Positions 32,139 to 44,106 are shown, counted from the stretch's first letter. The stretch is DNA of 60,481 nucleotides from Gymnopus androsaceus JB14 (GCA_009733575.1 ML769743.1:3723-64203), one strand, 5' to 3'. The notes: generated from the sequence alone by a model not told the origin. Program-made: numbers and translations.

Positions 32139-35100
32139 ATGAGTTTTGTCTGGAACCAAGGTGAACTGAAAATTTCTCTTCTTCTCTCTCAACTTGCTAA
32201 ATTTTAACAGGATCGAATCAGGACTGGCGCTATCAGTCTTCTTCCCATAGCTTTGTTTCGATGGAGCTGCAGGAATCCATGGTATGCCCGAACAACATTT
32301 ATTAGGCCAATCTCATCTCATTCCCTAGTCAAAATCAGATGTAACTTCCAAAGAAGCTCAATGCCTTCTTCAGATCGCAGAAGCCCAAAACAAATTATGT
32401 TCCGATGAACGCACTGTCCTCCAACAAAAATCCTTATTACCAAACTTCTCCTAGAGCTACATCTTACAAGAGTCGAGCAAATTCAATGCGAAGAAAACCA
32501 GACTACTGCCAGCGTTTCCAAAATACGAACTCTCTTGAAGGAGGTTGGCTCCCTGGGTTCCTTGGAACGAGACCGAAACGGTAAGATTTTTTTCTTTCCA
32601 AGCAATACCTGAGATTGACCGACCTGCTTCAGAAGTCTTCTTGGGTCCCTCACTCATGGACTCTACAGAGGCAGGCAATGAATTTCAAATTGAGGAGACT
32701 TCTCAAGAACTTGAGTATGTCGTTGAAGGAAGTAAGCGCGATTCAGTCCTCCGTTTTAGTTCTTTCTCAACCAGGCCTCTACAGACCTGCAAGTCATCAG
32801 CTACGGAGGGGCTTCGCTAGGGCTTGTTCTAGATTAATGAGTGCTTTCTGTGGTGTAATTGTAGGTGCTGTAGAATTTTTTTGGTACGAAGAAGCTCAAA
32901 GAGCAGATGTCTTACTGTATCTGTGCAAATTGCCTGTGTAAACCTGCTTTGGTAAGAAGCCATGAGGCCTTGTGGGCGGCAACCAAATTGATCTTCAGCC
33001 ACCAACCACGAAGTCGCTCTTCCTTTCTCACTCATCCAAGTCCATGAATCTACCAAACGAAGGGTTTTTTTTCCTCCAGACAACCAAAGTAAGTTAGAAA
33101 TCTCAAATGTTCTAGTAGCCCCTCACCGCTTTCTTTCAGTAGAACCTACGAAGGTGCCACTCCAGCAAAATTTTACTTCTTTTCTTCTCATTCTTTCCAG
33201 CGTACCAGCAACAGAACAACTCAAGGTCAAGGGGGTCAGATTTCCCAACTTGAACAAACTGTTTCAAAAATGAGCGATTCAGCTCAAAGGAAGATGAGGG
33301 CTTCAAGAATGGTCGATCCTGCGGAAGAGGTTAATATCATGGCACCCCCTGTATCAAAAAAGAAAGTAAGAGTCCTATTGTTTCTGTTTCTTTTCCACGT
33401 TTGACGCTTTGTTAGAGAGCACCAAGAGCGAAGAAGGCTGCTGCTACTAACACCACCGCCAACTCTGCTTCTAAAGAGAGTGCAGTAGCTCGTCCAAGGG
33501 CAAGGCAAGTACCAAAGCCCTCATTAATTCCAATCGATCAAGTTGCTGGAAGGCAAGGCCTCGATCAGGTCTGTTTGGTCCTACCATCGAGAACGAAAAT
33601 GCTAAAATATTTGTAGGGCTATTCCTTCTCCAATTCTGAACTCCCAAGGGGTCAAGACTCCTCAGGAGTTCAGTTGGATGAACGTCGCCTTCCTGGAACA
33701 GATCAGTATGGACCTTCATCCAACATGGGTTTCCGTAACCCTGGATTCGATGGGGGAGTTTACCAAGGAGGTCCCACTCAGCAAGGAACCTCGTTCTATT
33801 CCAATGATTACCCCAATTTTTTTATCTCTCCCAGCCTCAATAATCTCGGCGGTCAGAATGAATCAAACTTCTACGGCGGCTTCCCCAACCACCAAGGCTT
33901 TGAGGGAGTTCGAGGTAAATTCTAACTGGGAGTCGTCTCTGCTACTAACTGTCTCCTTATTTAGTAGGCCAGGGCTACAACGTTCCGAGTTCATCTTGGC
34001 CAAACCAGGTATTAACAGTCTTTTATTTTATTAACATTTCTTGATTTCCTTACGCAGGAGGAGTCTACATCCTTTAATGTTTTAAACGAACATCACAGAA
34101 GGAACCGCCTTCCTGTTCCTCCTAACCCTGATTATTTAAAAATGCTCCCCTCTTCTGCTGATAATTTCGTGCCAGATGATCAAGATGAGGTTGACAGTGA
34201 TCCAGAAGCTGACGCCGATGCTGATGATGATGAAGAGAATCCTGACGAAGACATCACTGTTACGTCTTGGCCACTTAGTCTGCCTGCTACAAATGAAGTT
34301 ACAGGAAGTACGGTGGTTAGAGATAGTACGTGGTACGTTTCTGGAATTGACGCCTAACAAGGATTACTTCAGGGTATTCTGGATCTCTACCTCAATCTGG
34401 CAGGTCCTCCCAAAGCCAAAGCCAGAGCGCAACAAGGGCTCCTTCACGCACACCCTCTGTGGGAGGTTTTTCTCGTTTTTTTTTGTTTTTTTTGTTTTGT
34501 TTTTTCACGTTGACCTACTTGGATACTAGGGTTTTCGCGCGTTGGTCACCAGGATGCTAGATCATTTTCAGGAGCCTTTTCAGGCCAAGGATCTCAAGTA
34601 CCATCTACAGCAGCGTCTTCAGGACAAACGTCTCAAATTCCTTCCAGGTCTCCTTCGAGAGCATCTAACAATGCTAGTGGGTTTTTTTTATTTGATTTTT
34701 TTTCTTATCTGACAAGTGATCATATTCGTAGCAGGGAAGAGTAAAGCTGCAGGTGATGGTAAAGGTAAAGAAACATTATTCTAATTGGGGCGTTTTCTTA
34801 TATTCTATCTCTGGATAAAGCAGCTCCTCCAACAAAGAAAGAGAAGGAAGACGCCACAAAGCTAGGATTCTACTCACGGGACGCTCACCAAGTGATCCAG
34901 GTGGCGCAAGCTCATGTTCAACTGTACATGGCGCTGTACAATCCTTTTTTAGAAAAATATGATGATGCAGAGATCTTTTATGGGTGTATTCAGAAGGCCA
35001 TTGAAGAAGGAGCTGCTAGAGGAGAGAGCATTGAGCCTGGTAAGTTCTCCTTTAACTTCTTTCGCTCTTTCTTACTTGAAGCTCAGGAATCCTTGAACAA

Positions 35101-35929
35101 CATCGCTCCAATATTAGGACTTATGTAAGTTATCTTTTCCGCTCTTGTTTTTTTTCATGTTTGCTTGCTTACAGCAGGGTATTGTAGCTTTATAAATCCC
35201 AAAACGTCGTTTAGGAGCAGCTTGAAAACAGCAGTTGAACGGGAGGTCAAGGCTGCTTACGAATTGCCTTTGCCTTTCGCCCGTCTCCCTACTACTGGAC
35301 ACAACTCACAGCAATACGAGGACCTAGTGAAGGAGTACAACAGGCAATTGTTGCACCAAGGAAGTTTTTTGCTTAATGGTATTGACGAGAAAGTCAGTAT
35401 TTGTTATAACTTTCTTTACCCCTCTAACTTTACTGTTAGGGAAAAACCAATAATTTTGATCATCCCTGTCTACAAGCGATCATCAAGGAGTTTTTTTACG
35501 TTGGTAATACTTCCATGGCGCGCAAATTCCAGCAGGAGTTCACCACCAAAGTGCCCTATGGTGTCTTGGTGCTAGTGGCTACTACGGTAAGGCCCCCAAG
35601 GAATTTGGGTTCGTCCGTTCATTGCTAACAGGTTTACTCGCAGATGGATCATTGCATCTCTCTGTATCAGGATGGCGCAACAGCCCTTAAGAGAGATTTC
35701 GAAGTCGTGAAGGGACGCGCTTCATATAAGACATTTGCAGCCGGTCTCACTAAGTTGAACAACCATGATTATCATGGTGTCAAGCTGCGAAACAACGTTA
35801 AGGCTTGGGCTCTCAGTGCCTCGTATGTGCCATGATTCTCTTTTGACTGATGCTGAGATATTGGTCGATATAGGGAAGCCGCTGGTATCAAGCAAGAAGA
35901 AACTGGATCATTGCCCGTCGTCCTAGATT
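32139..35929 (+). CDS. DUF6532-like protein, multi-exon
   Basis: The model starts at ATG 32139 (MSFVWNQ, splice at 32160) and ends LPVVLD at 35929. The first half is low-complexity: Ser/Asn-rich, then a basic stretch (KKKRAPRAKKAAA), Gly/Asn/Tyr-rich sequence and an acidic run (DPEADADADDDEENPDED, about 34200). The C-terminal third is globular: GFYSRDAHQVIQVAQAHVQ, RSSLKTAVEREVKAAYEL, NFDHPCLQAIIKEFFYVGN and VPYGVLVLVATTMDHCISLY. This order resembles the basidiomycete DUF6532 domain, of unknown function. The gene follows the TET/JBP-like gene by 170 nt on the same strand. No stop interrupts the parts I could follow, but a few exon joins in the first half are uncertain. Confidence 0.6.
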
Positions 35930-36135
35930 AATGAGGTTTGTGGTTTTTTTACTGCGTTTATTCACTAACAGCGAGTATAACTCCAGTCACTTATTTGTAC
36001 ATATCACACACCACCTGTTGGAGGTCTCGTCAGGTTCAACACCTACTCGCTCCAGGGGGAAAGAGGATCAGGGGTAGTAAAAGCAATCGGCAAAGTAGCA
36101 TCAGAAGTGTTGAAGAGAGTTTGGGATGTAGGAAG
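35930..36135. other. No gene recognised
   Basis: This is a short non-coding stretch after the DUF6532-like stop codon, with a poly-T tract near 35946 and no protein features. Confidence 0.5.
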
Positions 36136-36305
36136 GTCAGAGAAGGTGGGGCGCTGGGAGCTGGGAGGTGGGAGCTGGGAGGTGGGAGCTGGGAGGCGGG
36201 AGCGCGGAGGCGGGAGCTGGGAGGCGGAGTTGGTCGGGAAGTCGGGAGGCGGGAGTTGGTCGGGAAGTTGGGAAGGCGCGCGCGCGATTGGGAAGTCGGG
36301 AAAAG
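36136..36305. repeat. G-rich minisatellite
   Basis: Tandem units close to gggagctgggaggtg, later gtcgggaggcgggagttg, with runs of three G at regular spacing on the plus strand. The G runs could form G-quadruplexes. The antisense Pro/Ser/Leu-rich open frames are not genes. Confidence 0.85.
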
Positions 36306-36399
36306 GACCCTGCTTTGTACATAAATAGAAAAAAGCAATGACACATGTGAATTGGCTATTCTTAGGGTGAGAATATAATTTCAACGGATTGTTTTAATT

Positions 36400-36588
36400 C
36401 AATTGAATAGGTCTCCGAAGCACTCTGGAGTACTCTGGAGTACTCTGGAGAAGCGGAAGAATCAATCGAAGGCTCCTCTTCTTTGGCCCAAGTCCTCTGG
36501 AGTACTCTGGAGCTGCTTACCTTGCTCTGGCTGCTCCAGGAGCTCCAGGAGCTCTGGAGTACTCTGGAGAACCTCCAGGTTTTGCTGA
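36400..36588. mobile_element. CATCAGCAAAA-family element at the 5' edge of ABC copy B
   Basis: It ends ccaggttttgctga. The interior is tandem ctctggagta and ctccaggag palindromes. The left end is not obvious. The ABC reading frame resumes right after it, at TGCA (36589-36592), with CGC at 36593 in frame. Confidence 0.75.
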
Positions 36589-36592
36589 TGCA

Positions 36593-37339
36593 CGCGAAAC
36601 TTCCTCCCACCTGCAACTTTTCTCGCAGCCCCGGTCACGCCTTCCTCCAACCCTTCTACGCTCCGCCATCGCAATACTGTCACCCGAGCTCTTCGATGCT
36701 TTCCCGAGACGCTCTAATATGACAGTCTGGGATGTAATTGGGACGGGATTCGATGGTGACTTTGTGCCCAAAGGTAAAAAGAGCGTCAGTAGCAGGATAG
36801 GGATGCAAGTTAGTTCTAGCCTGAACAGAGAAGGTCGAGGAGGCTGCGAAGGTTCAATGGAAGGCCAAGATGGATGGAAAGAGGAGGAAAGCTGGAGAGT
36901 GGCTCGGGTATGGGAAGTATTAGAAGCACTCGGACCGGAAGCTTGGAAGCGTGCAAATGCTAATGAAAGCTCAATAACCGCCCCATCTCCCGCTTTGTCA
37001 CCATCTTCAAGTTTAACACACCAATTCGCCCAAACCTCATTCCCATCCCTTCCCCTTCCCCAACAACGCATTGTTTTGCTCATGCGCGCTCTTGTTGGTC
37101 GTCCGCTGTTGATATTGTTGGATGAAGTTTGGAGCGGAATGGACGAGACGATGGTAAGAGTTGCAAGGGAGTATCTACGGGGTGATTTTTTGGCGGCAGG
37201 CGGAGCAGGAGTCGGTCCAGATCAAGCAGTTGTGGTGATCACTCACTGGGAAGAAGAGGTTCCATGGAACCGTGATGAGGATGCGGGAGTATTTCGAAAG
37301 TTTAGGTTGAGTGGAGGGAGAGGATGGGTGGAAGAGTGA
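36593..37339 (+). pseudogene. ABC-type ATPase, C-terminal fragment (copy B)
   Basis: The frame is open from 36593, upstream of the first ATG at 36719, and reads AIAILSPELFDAFPRRSNM then TVWDVIGTGFDGDFVPKG, Walker B LILLDE with VWSGMDE, and VVVITHWEEEVPW. SPELFDAF and WDVIGTGF identify the helical-insert region of the single-domain ABC ATPase family. The P-loop half is missing. The fragment abuts a CATCAGCAAAA-family element, as does the N-terminal half at 60186. It shares nearly all bases from about 36775 with copy A. Confidence 0.85.
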
Positions 37340-37641
37340 ATGTATGTATTCAGTGTTATAGTTCATTTACTTGCTCCAGTTGGTTGTAAGTACAAACAAG
37401 ATACAGAACTTATTATCTCGACAGTGGGCTTGGAAGTGGAAAGTCACGCTTTTTTTAAAAATAGCTATCTACCCCGATATCTCCCCTCCGCAACCCAAAA
37501 TAGTGTGCCCAATGCATGAAAAATGATTAATGGATATGCGTTGACATTGATACTGCTGAAAATGGCACGGAGATCCAGAGGTAAGTGCGAGTGGTATTGG
37601 TGCGCACGTCACATGTTTTTTGATTTGGCGGGGAAACCAAC
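37340..37641. repeat. Duplicated spacer, copy B left part
   Basis: This matches 1002-1305. It ends at ggggaaaccaac, after which the YR retrotransposon begins. Confidence 0.9.
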
Positions 37642-38410
37642 TGCTAGCTGAAGCTACGTGAGCATGCGAACGGCTAGCATAAGTGAAAGATAAGGAAAGC
37701 AAACAATAATGAAGTGTATTTAAACTAGAACTAGCTCATTGAACTGATTGTGTGAAACACGTATCAATTGACATTGAGCTTATTTCGCGTGTCCATTACC
37801 TTCGTTCTATTTGCTAGTCGCATAATCCGCTCCATCTTGTCACTCCTCTCGTTCTCCTCGCCTCTGGCCTTCAACTTTCTGGGTTGAGCTTCGGAATCTG
37901 TACTCGAAGATGATGGGAATCCTAGCCAATGCCAGTATTGCGGGTTCATTACCAGACATATACAATTTCAATGGTCATATCAAGCTTCCACCAGCCTTGA
38001 CGCCGACAGGATGTACTCTGCGCACTAGGAACGTGCATAACTGTGCTGCAGAAAAGTTCAACAAAGATAGTGTTGACATGACATTAGATTGTCGTGATAA
38101 CGCATCTCGCAGTTACTCAGGATGTGGGACCACCTCTTGAACCACTCTATGGTATACTCCAAGAAGAATTCGAGGAGCTTGTATTCAGCGAACCGTATTG
38201 CACGGAAGTAGGGCCTCTTCCACTTTTCTTGAGAAAGAAAATTGTTTGGGAGTGTTTGGCCAATGCAGAGAAGTCAGAAAAGGATAAGGCTGGCAAAGAA
38301 AAAGCTGGAAAGTCTATTAGAGGTTCTATGGTGTTGGGGAAACCTATTACTCGCGTCCCGGGACAGTGACCAGATATTGACATAGCCAACATAGTCCTTT
38401 ATTCCATATC

Positions 38411-39332
38411 CAACAAACTGTACCTCCCTATAAATTGGTTCACAAATATTCACCTGGGTCATATTCAGCACTGTTTACATGAACTCCATATGAAGCTCAT
38501 ATGACCGGATCCTTCGACTGATGTTCCCAACCCCGACAAGGTTCAGGTCTTTGATATGGCCAAGATGGTAGCTCTCTGGGGCTTGGACAAGACCTACACT
38601 TGTTTAACCCCTTTGAAATGGTGAGAGGCCACCAGGAACCTACTGGCAGCTCTTCTTCTCCTCTGTGAGACACTGTCCCCAGTGGAGCAGCTCACTCATC
38701 ACACATTTGCAGGAGAATTTGAAAAACATTGAAAATTCTTTCATCTGCTATTGGGACCTCGAGGAGACCTACAGGACTGGTATTCTTTCGAGTGTGGTGC
38801 ACGCCATGATATTCTGAAGGGTACATTATTCAATAATGCTTATTACGTTCAACAGGTCAATGGTCGCATGCATGCGAAAGAAGCAGCAGCCCTTATGATC
38901 CCACCTTCAAATCCACTCAAAAGAACTTCAGACTCAGATCTCCGTTTGCAAAACAAGGTGGGGCGAAACTTGAACAACTCTCCAGGATCTTCTCAACCTG
39001 ATGGCAAAACAGGGCTTCAAAACACCTCTTCATCACTGTCATGCCTCTCCTGCTGCAGCCCGCATATCTTTTGTGATCACCCAGCTGGCACATCCTCATT
39101 TGCAGATGGAAAACTGTGTTTCTCATCAACACACAAAGGTGTGCTTTGGACAGCAAAACCTTTACGGGGTCAAGAACGACAGATTTGCATTGACTACAAC
39201 CTCCCAGCAGGGTGTAAATGTGCCCACAATGACAGATGGCTTCACATTTGTAGTCTATGTGGCAAGGACCATGCAGCTTTGTCTTGTTCCTCATCATGCA
39301 GTCAGGTTTTAGATGGTGCATTCCATATTTGA
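38411..39332 (+). pseudogene. YR retrotransposon Gag-like ORF with zinc knuckle
   Basis: The sequence reads NKLYLPINWFTNIHL at the start, broken by stops near 38500 and 38620 and before 38751. It then runs as a 193-residue open frame with WYSFECGARHDILKGTLFN and the C-terminal Cys/His cluster CIDYNLPAGCKCAHNDRW continuing LHICSLCGKDHAALSC. The cluster resembles the nucleic-acid-binding region of fungal YR-retrotransposon Gag proteins. Function is inferred from position and the cluster. Confidence 0.7.
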
Positions 39333-39392
39333 CATGAGGCCACGCCGGTAGCTCAGGTTTCTAGCTCAGGTGCAACCATCTCTCCTTCTTCC

Positions 39393-41391
39393 AATATAGA
39401 TTTTCCTCCTCATGTCATATTATCTTACACTGATTTTTTTGAATCTATTATTCATTGACCAATCCCACTAGATGCTACTCAGTCTGAAATCAAAATATAT
39501 GAACAAGTTACTCATCCATACAATGCCAATGCTTATGAAACACTACTAGACCAATATAATTTGACAGGTCAATACTCTCTCCTTGTTCACAATCTCCGCC
39601 ATGGTTTTCCTATTGGCAATCTTCCGGAGCTGGACAAAACCATCATAATTGATAATCACCCTTTGGTAGCATACAACCTCAATGTGGTTTATGACTATAT
39701 CACAACCAAAATAGATGCCGGTCAGATGTCTGGTCCTTTCTCACAATTAGAGACAGAGAAAATACTATGGGGACCATTCTATTGTTCCCCTTTGATTGTC
39801 TCAACATTGGACCAGGGACCGGGGATACCACCCAAGAAAAGGGTATGCTGAAACTTATCCAAAGGGACAGAAGCAGTAGGATCTGTCAATAGCTTCATTA
39901 AAAAAGAAGATTTTCCAACTTGTTTTGACATGGCATCATGCATGGCTAATTTGGTGAGTCCTTTTAATTTGGTCAATTCCTCTCCTGCCTGCATTATGCA
40001 GTGCCTCCTCTACCTGCACTCTTTGGAATTGCCTCCTCTACCTGCGCTCCATTGGAGTAGCCTCCTCCAATTGTGCTCTTCAGAGTTTGCCTGTGCTCTT
40101 CGGAGTTGCCTCCTCCCTGCACTTGTTTACCCAAGTTGCCTCCTCAAACTAGTACTAATAGGAAACATTACTTAGATCGCTTCAGCTCCAGAGGGAGCAC
40201 AGGCTTGTGCATTCAATATCAAGGCATTCCATTGCACTTGTCCAGTCCTTCCAGAACACAAGCCATATCTGGTAGTATCCGTGGAACCAGCCAAATTCAA
40301 CATTGACCACAACCATCCTTTTGGCTTGGCTCCAGCCAGTAGCAACTCTGGCCAGATCACAAACACTACTGTTGACATTTGGGGTCACGCACATCCAAAC
40401 TTACCATCTGTCAAGTATGAAGATGATATGAGTGCATTCCGTTTCCCAGATGTAAACAGTGATTACCTCAACAGGGGGTTCTGCTACTGTTATAGTCGTG
40501 AAATTTGCATGGAACCTATCAATATTCTCCGGATACCATGTGGCATGGCATGAAACCAAAACTGGCATATGTTTTGATTTCCAGATGATATTCATTGGAT
40601 TTTTCTGGGACCTTCCACTATGTTGAGTCTCGTTAACAGAGGCCAAGAGATGGAAATTCCTATCTCGTGTATCCAATCTCCTTCAGCCTATCCTCTCATA
40701 TGATGCGCTCACACTTCTAGATATCCAAATCATACACAGCTCATTGGTACATATCTGCTTTGTTTACCCCAATGGATCCTCTCATCTCCCTTCCCTTTCC
40801 AACTTCATGGCCAAGTACAACAGCAATTCATGCATTGCACAACATGCTTCCCACTCTGTGAAAAAGACACTTATCTGGTGGGAAACCTGTTTATCGGACC
40901 CATTAGCAATTCATCAATTACGTCCTCTCAGCCCTTTGGAGGATCTAGGTATTTACATAGATGCTTCCACCAGTTGGGGCATTGGAATCATTATCCAGGG
41001 GAGATGGTATGCTTTTAAACTTGCACCAGATTGGCAGACAGGGGGACATGAAATTTGCTGGCTGGAAGCTGTTGCACTTGAACTTCTAATCTATTTTCTT
41101 GTCCAGCTGGGTTTTTCAAATATCCACCTCTTGATGCATCCGGACAACAATGGTGCCATTGGTGCGCACTCAAAAGGTTGCAGCTGCAATGAAGAAATTA
41201 ATCTTTGTGTTCACCGCACTTATGCCACCATGGCAGCTTCTCTTATCATTCCTTCATTCAAATATATAGCATCAGCTGTGAATCCCTCAGACCCTATCTT
41301 GCATGAAGTATTAGGTCTTCCATCCCAATGTTTGACTCGTTACTTTGAGCTACCTCCACAGCTCTCATGCATCATTGATGCAGATGAATGA
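39393..41391 (+). pseudogene. YR retrotransposon reverse transcriptase-RNase H
   Basis: RT begins with YSLLVHNLRHGFPIGNLPEL. It passes LSKGTEAVGSVNSFIKKEDF and, after an intron-like interruption (39954-40174), ACAFNIKAFHCTCPVLPEHK and HPFGLAPASSNSGQI. The catalytic box is YEDD in KYEDDMSAFRFPD (about 40420), where YxDD is expected. RNase H follows with GIYIDASTSWGIGIIIQGRW, EICWLEAVALELL and LLMHPDNNGAIGAHSKGC. Stops occur near 39849 and 40551. The domain order RT, RNase H, recombinase is that of DIRS/Ngaro elements. Confidence 0.85.
39954..40174 (+). repeat. Intron-like minisatellite inside the RT gene
   Basis: The stretch begins gtgagt and ends acttag, and separates two parts of one RT domain. 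It holds about four 25-30 bp units based on tgcctcctctacctgc. It may be a spliceosomal intron or a tandem-repeat expansion. Confidence 0.6.
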
Positions 41392-41399
41392 TGCATTCC

Positions 41400-42912
41400 A
41401 GATTGCTCTGGCATCAAGTGAGGCAGCGGTGACTGACTGGGACAGTCTTTTCATGTTCAAAGACCATTCTCCAGGCAAGTTCATTACTGAAATCATACAT
41501 CCACCTATCCTCCTATCACCAATTACAGAACCTGTTCCTACTCTACAACCACAATCCCCCCTGTTAATAGACACAAATATGATTTTCTATGAATCATCTG
41601 GAATTTGCACCCCAACAATACATAGCAATCTTTCACAATTTGATCCTCACATTTCATTGCTTTTACCAGTGGATACAACCAAAACTAACCTGATGGACAT
41701 ACAGAGAGCAGCAGCTCTTTCCCTTCCTCCCAAAAATGCATGTCATCCTACCAAGGATAACAAAATTCTTCACAGTCCATTCCATCCGTTTGTTGCAGCC
41801 AATCATCGAGTGCTATTATGGACTACCCCATATTCACTAATTTCTCAACTTGCTCGGGATGCTGAAGTCTCATGTTGTTTACAACTATAATGTATGAAAG
41901 TTTGTTATCCTCAACTGTTCCTGACACCAGGCAAGCTTAATATATCAAAAGCATCCTACTAATATACTAATACTGCATGTGGAGACAAGCTTATGGTGCA
42001 GGATTACTCCGTTTCAATCAATTCTGTAATGCAGAAGATATCTCCAAATCTTCATGGATGCCTGCTTCAGCCACTCTTTTAGGTGCCTTTGTGGTAAATT
42101 ACATAGGGACAGGCTTGGGCAAGATGATTCGGAACTGGCTGAATGGTTTGCGATTATGGCATCTCTTTAATGATGCTGAATGGCATGATAGAGAGGGCTG
42201 GCTTCTGGCACTGACAAAGTCAGCAGATCGGAAGGGTGTTGCCTTTAAATGGGCACCGAGAGGACCCATCACTGAACAACATCTCCATGCTCTTAAGTCT
42301 TGTCTAGATTTAACAATCCCACAACATGCAGCTATCTGGGCAGCCGCTCTCATAGCTTTCTGGGGTTGCCGGTGCTTGGGAGAATTACTCATAACTTCTC
42401 CAAGTAAATTCACTACTGAGCATGATGTCATCCAATCTACACACATATCCTACTCCAAAGTAAATGGACATCGAGTAGTATCATTCCACATCCCTTGGAC
42501 CAAGACAACAGGTGTTCTAGGTACAGAATGCCTCTTGACCAAAACCTTCAATGATTTATGCCCAGTACAGGCTTTTGAAAACCATCTTCAGGTAAACCAC
42601 TCACCAACGACTTCCGAACCATTGTTTTCTTATTGAAACAATACATCAAGGACCACTCTTCAAAAATCTCAATTTCTCAATTTCACAAGTTCAGTTTTCA
42701 AGCGGGAAAATTTGGAGAATGTGTTTGGTCACAGTTATTGCATCGGGGGTTCACTCAAACTACTCTTAGATGGTGTGGCACCAGAGATCATTATGAAACT
42801 CGGCGGCTGGACCTCATTATGCTTCCTTATATATTGGTGCAGACTTGAACAAGTCTTACCTATTGCCATCACTCGCGCCTGGGCCTCTCGTATGAAAGAA
42901 TTCGCATCATGA
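41400..42912 (+). pseudogene. Tyrosine recombinase of the YR retrotransposon (active-site arginines lost)
   Basis: The linker HSPFHPFVAANHRVLLW leads to the core, YGAGLLRFNQFCNAEDI. Box I is WGCRCLGELLITSPSKF, where the family has Arg before LGE; here codon 42373-42375 is TGC. Box II follows a stop and frameshift at 42634-42720 and reads GHSYCIGGSLKLLLDGV, where the H-x-x-R arginine is Cys (TGC, 42738-42740). GGWTSLCFLIYWCRLEQ carries the catalytic Tyr. The enzyme would integrate element cDNA circles. Loss of both arginines and the frame break make it inactive. The family residues are stated from general knowledge of the R-H-R-Y active site. Confidence 0.85.
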
Positions 42913-43342
42913 AATGGTATCAATCCGAATATTACCGAATTAGAACTGGAATAAATAAAATAATATAAAAATCTCTTCTCTCATGGCTCTGTGTGGGGTT
43001 TCAATCCGTGTCAGTCATATTTCAGTCTCGTCCCTTCAGCGAGCTCCGCTCTGGGAGCCATGCTCTATTTGGTATGTTTGGGTCTCCTCCGAAAGGTTAC
43101 TTCACCGGACAGTCCAGACCCGGCTTACTTTGTGTACTGGAATTGGCAGTAGCGCTTGGCGTTCAGCTCTCAGACCTGACGCTAACGCCTGCCCCAAAGT
43201 GGCACCAATTCCATAGACAAAACCTTTTTATTCAGTGGAATAAATTACAAAATTAAAATACATATAGAAACATGACTTGTTGGACAATCATCTGTGATCT
43301 TCCTCCTCTTCCTTTTCACTGGGAAATATGAAATTGCCTTAT

Positions 43343-43672
43343 AAAAACCTTAATGACACTGGCTACAAAGGCCGGAAGGTCAATTTAAGACTGCAAGGAG
43401 CTCTAGATACTGTATATGCACAACTCTGTGCAACAAGATTTTTTTAGATTTCAACATTGTTCACTCACAGTTGGCACACAAAGTTTGCGACTTCCTCACC
43501 TGCCTGATACATATTTTGCATAAAAGTAAAAAATCTGGCTGCGCAGAGCTGTGCATTTATCCTATAAAAGGTTTATTTAACTTCGATTTTAGTGATTTTG
43601 GGCTCCATTGCAGTGGCATTCAGATTTTTATTTTTTTCCCTGCCAAAATTAGCTATGACATGGAATAGGGTG
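43343..43672. repeat. Duplicated spacer, copy B right part
   Basis: This matches 1306-1640 and begins aaaaaccttaatgac. It runs straight into the NLR part of the duplication (about 43677), which in copy A lies 11.1 kb further on. Confidence 0.9.
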
Positions 43673-44005
43673 GAGTGCCAGTGGTAGGAAGAAGAAGGAC
43701 TGAGATTACATGAGCTACCAAAATGGAATATAACCCATGCCCTGATCTGTAGCCATTACACAGTAGGAGCCTAGGAGGAAAGAGTATCACACTGAGTTGT
43801 GACACTGGGTGGAAAAAAGAATACAAGTCCAAGTTCAACAACAACATTGAGTTCAATGAAGATGCCTTTGATACAGTTCCTGACAGTTTACAGCTTTCAG
43901 ACATATATATTGACAGTTCTGTTAGTTATGTGATGTAAGTGCAGCCAATGGCAACACCTTCCTTTTATCATGTATATGACTTAACCAACATTTATCCCTC
44001 AATTC

Positions 44006-44106
44006 CATCAGCTCCTACAGCTTTGGAGCAACCAGAGCAGTCAGAGCCCTCCAGAGCATCAGTTCAATGCTCTCACTGCTCCAACAATGTCCAGGTTTTG
44101 CTCGTG
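44006..44106. mobile_element. CATCAGCAAAA-family element in NLR 3' flank (copy B)
   Basis: This is the counterpart of 13069-13178; the right end ccaggttttgctcgtg has decayed at two bases. Confidence 0.65.

Larger units (their letters stand above)
37642..43342 (+). mobile_element. Tyrosine-recombinase (Ngaro/DIRS-like) retrotransposon, decayed
   Basis: The 5.7 kb insert interrupts the duplicated spacer exactly between bases corresponding to 1305 and 1306, with no target-site duplication. That is expected of YR-mediated integration and not of LTR or LINE mechanisms. It encodes Gag-like, RT-RNase H and tyrosine recombinase proteins in that order on the plus strand, all with stops and frameshifts. 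I could not confirm the split direct repeats expected at Ngaro ends; weak similarity exists between tggaataaataaaata (42948) and tggaataaattacaaa (43238). Confidence 0.85.

Noticed and set aside
17921..35929. A single giant transposon from Plavaka to the DUF6532-like gene
   Set aside because: CACTA-type ends close around the transposase alone (17921-21432), and no matching inverted ends were found near 28.3 or 36 kb. It remains possible but unsupported.
36036..36384. Pro/Ser/Leu-rich and Gly/Arg-rich open frames on both strands
   Set aside because: They are products of the G-rich minisatellite with no start context or conservation.
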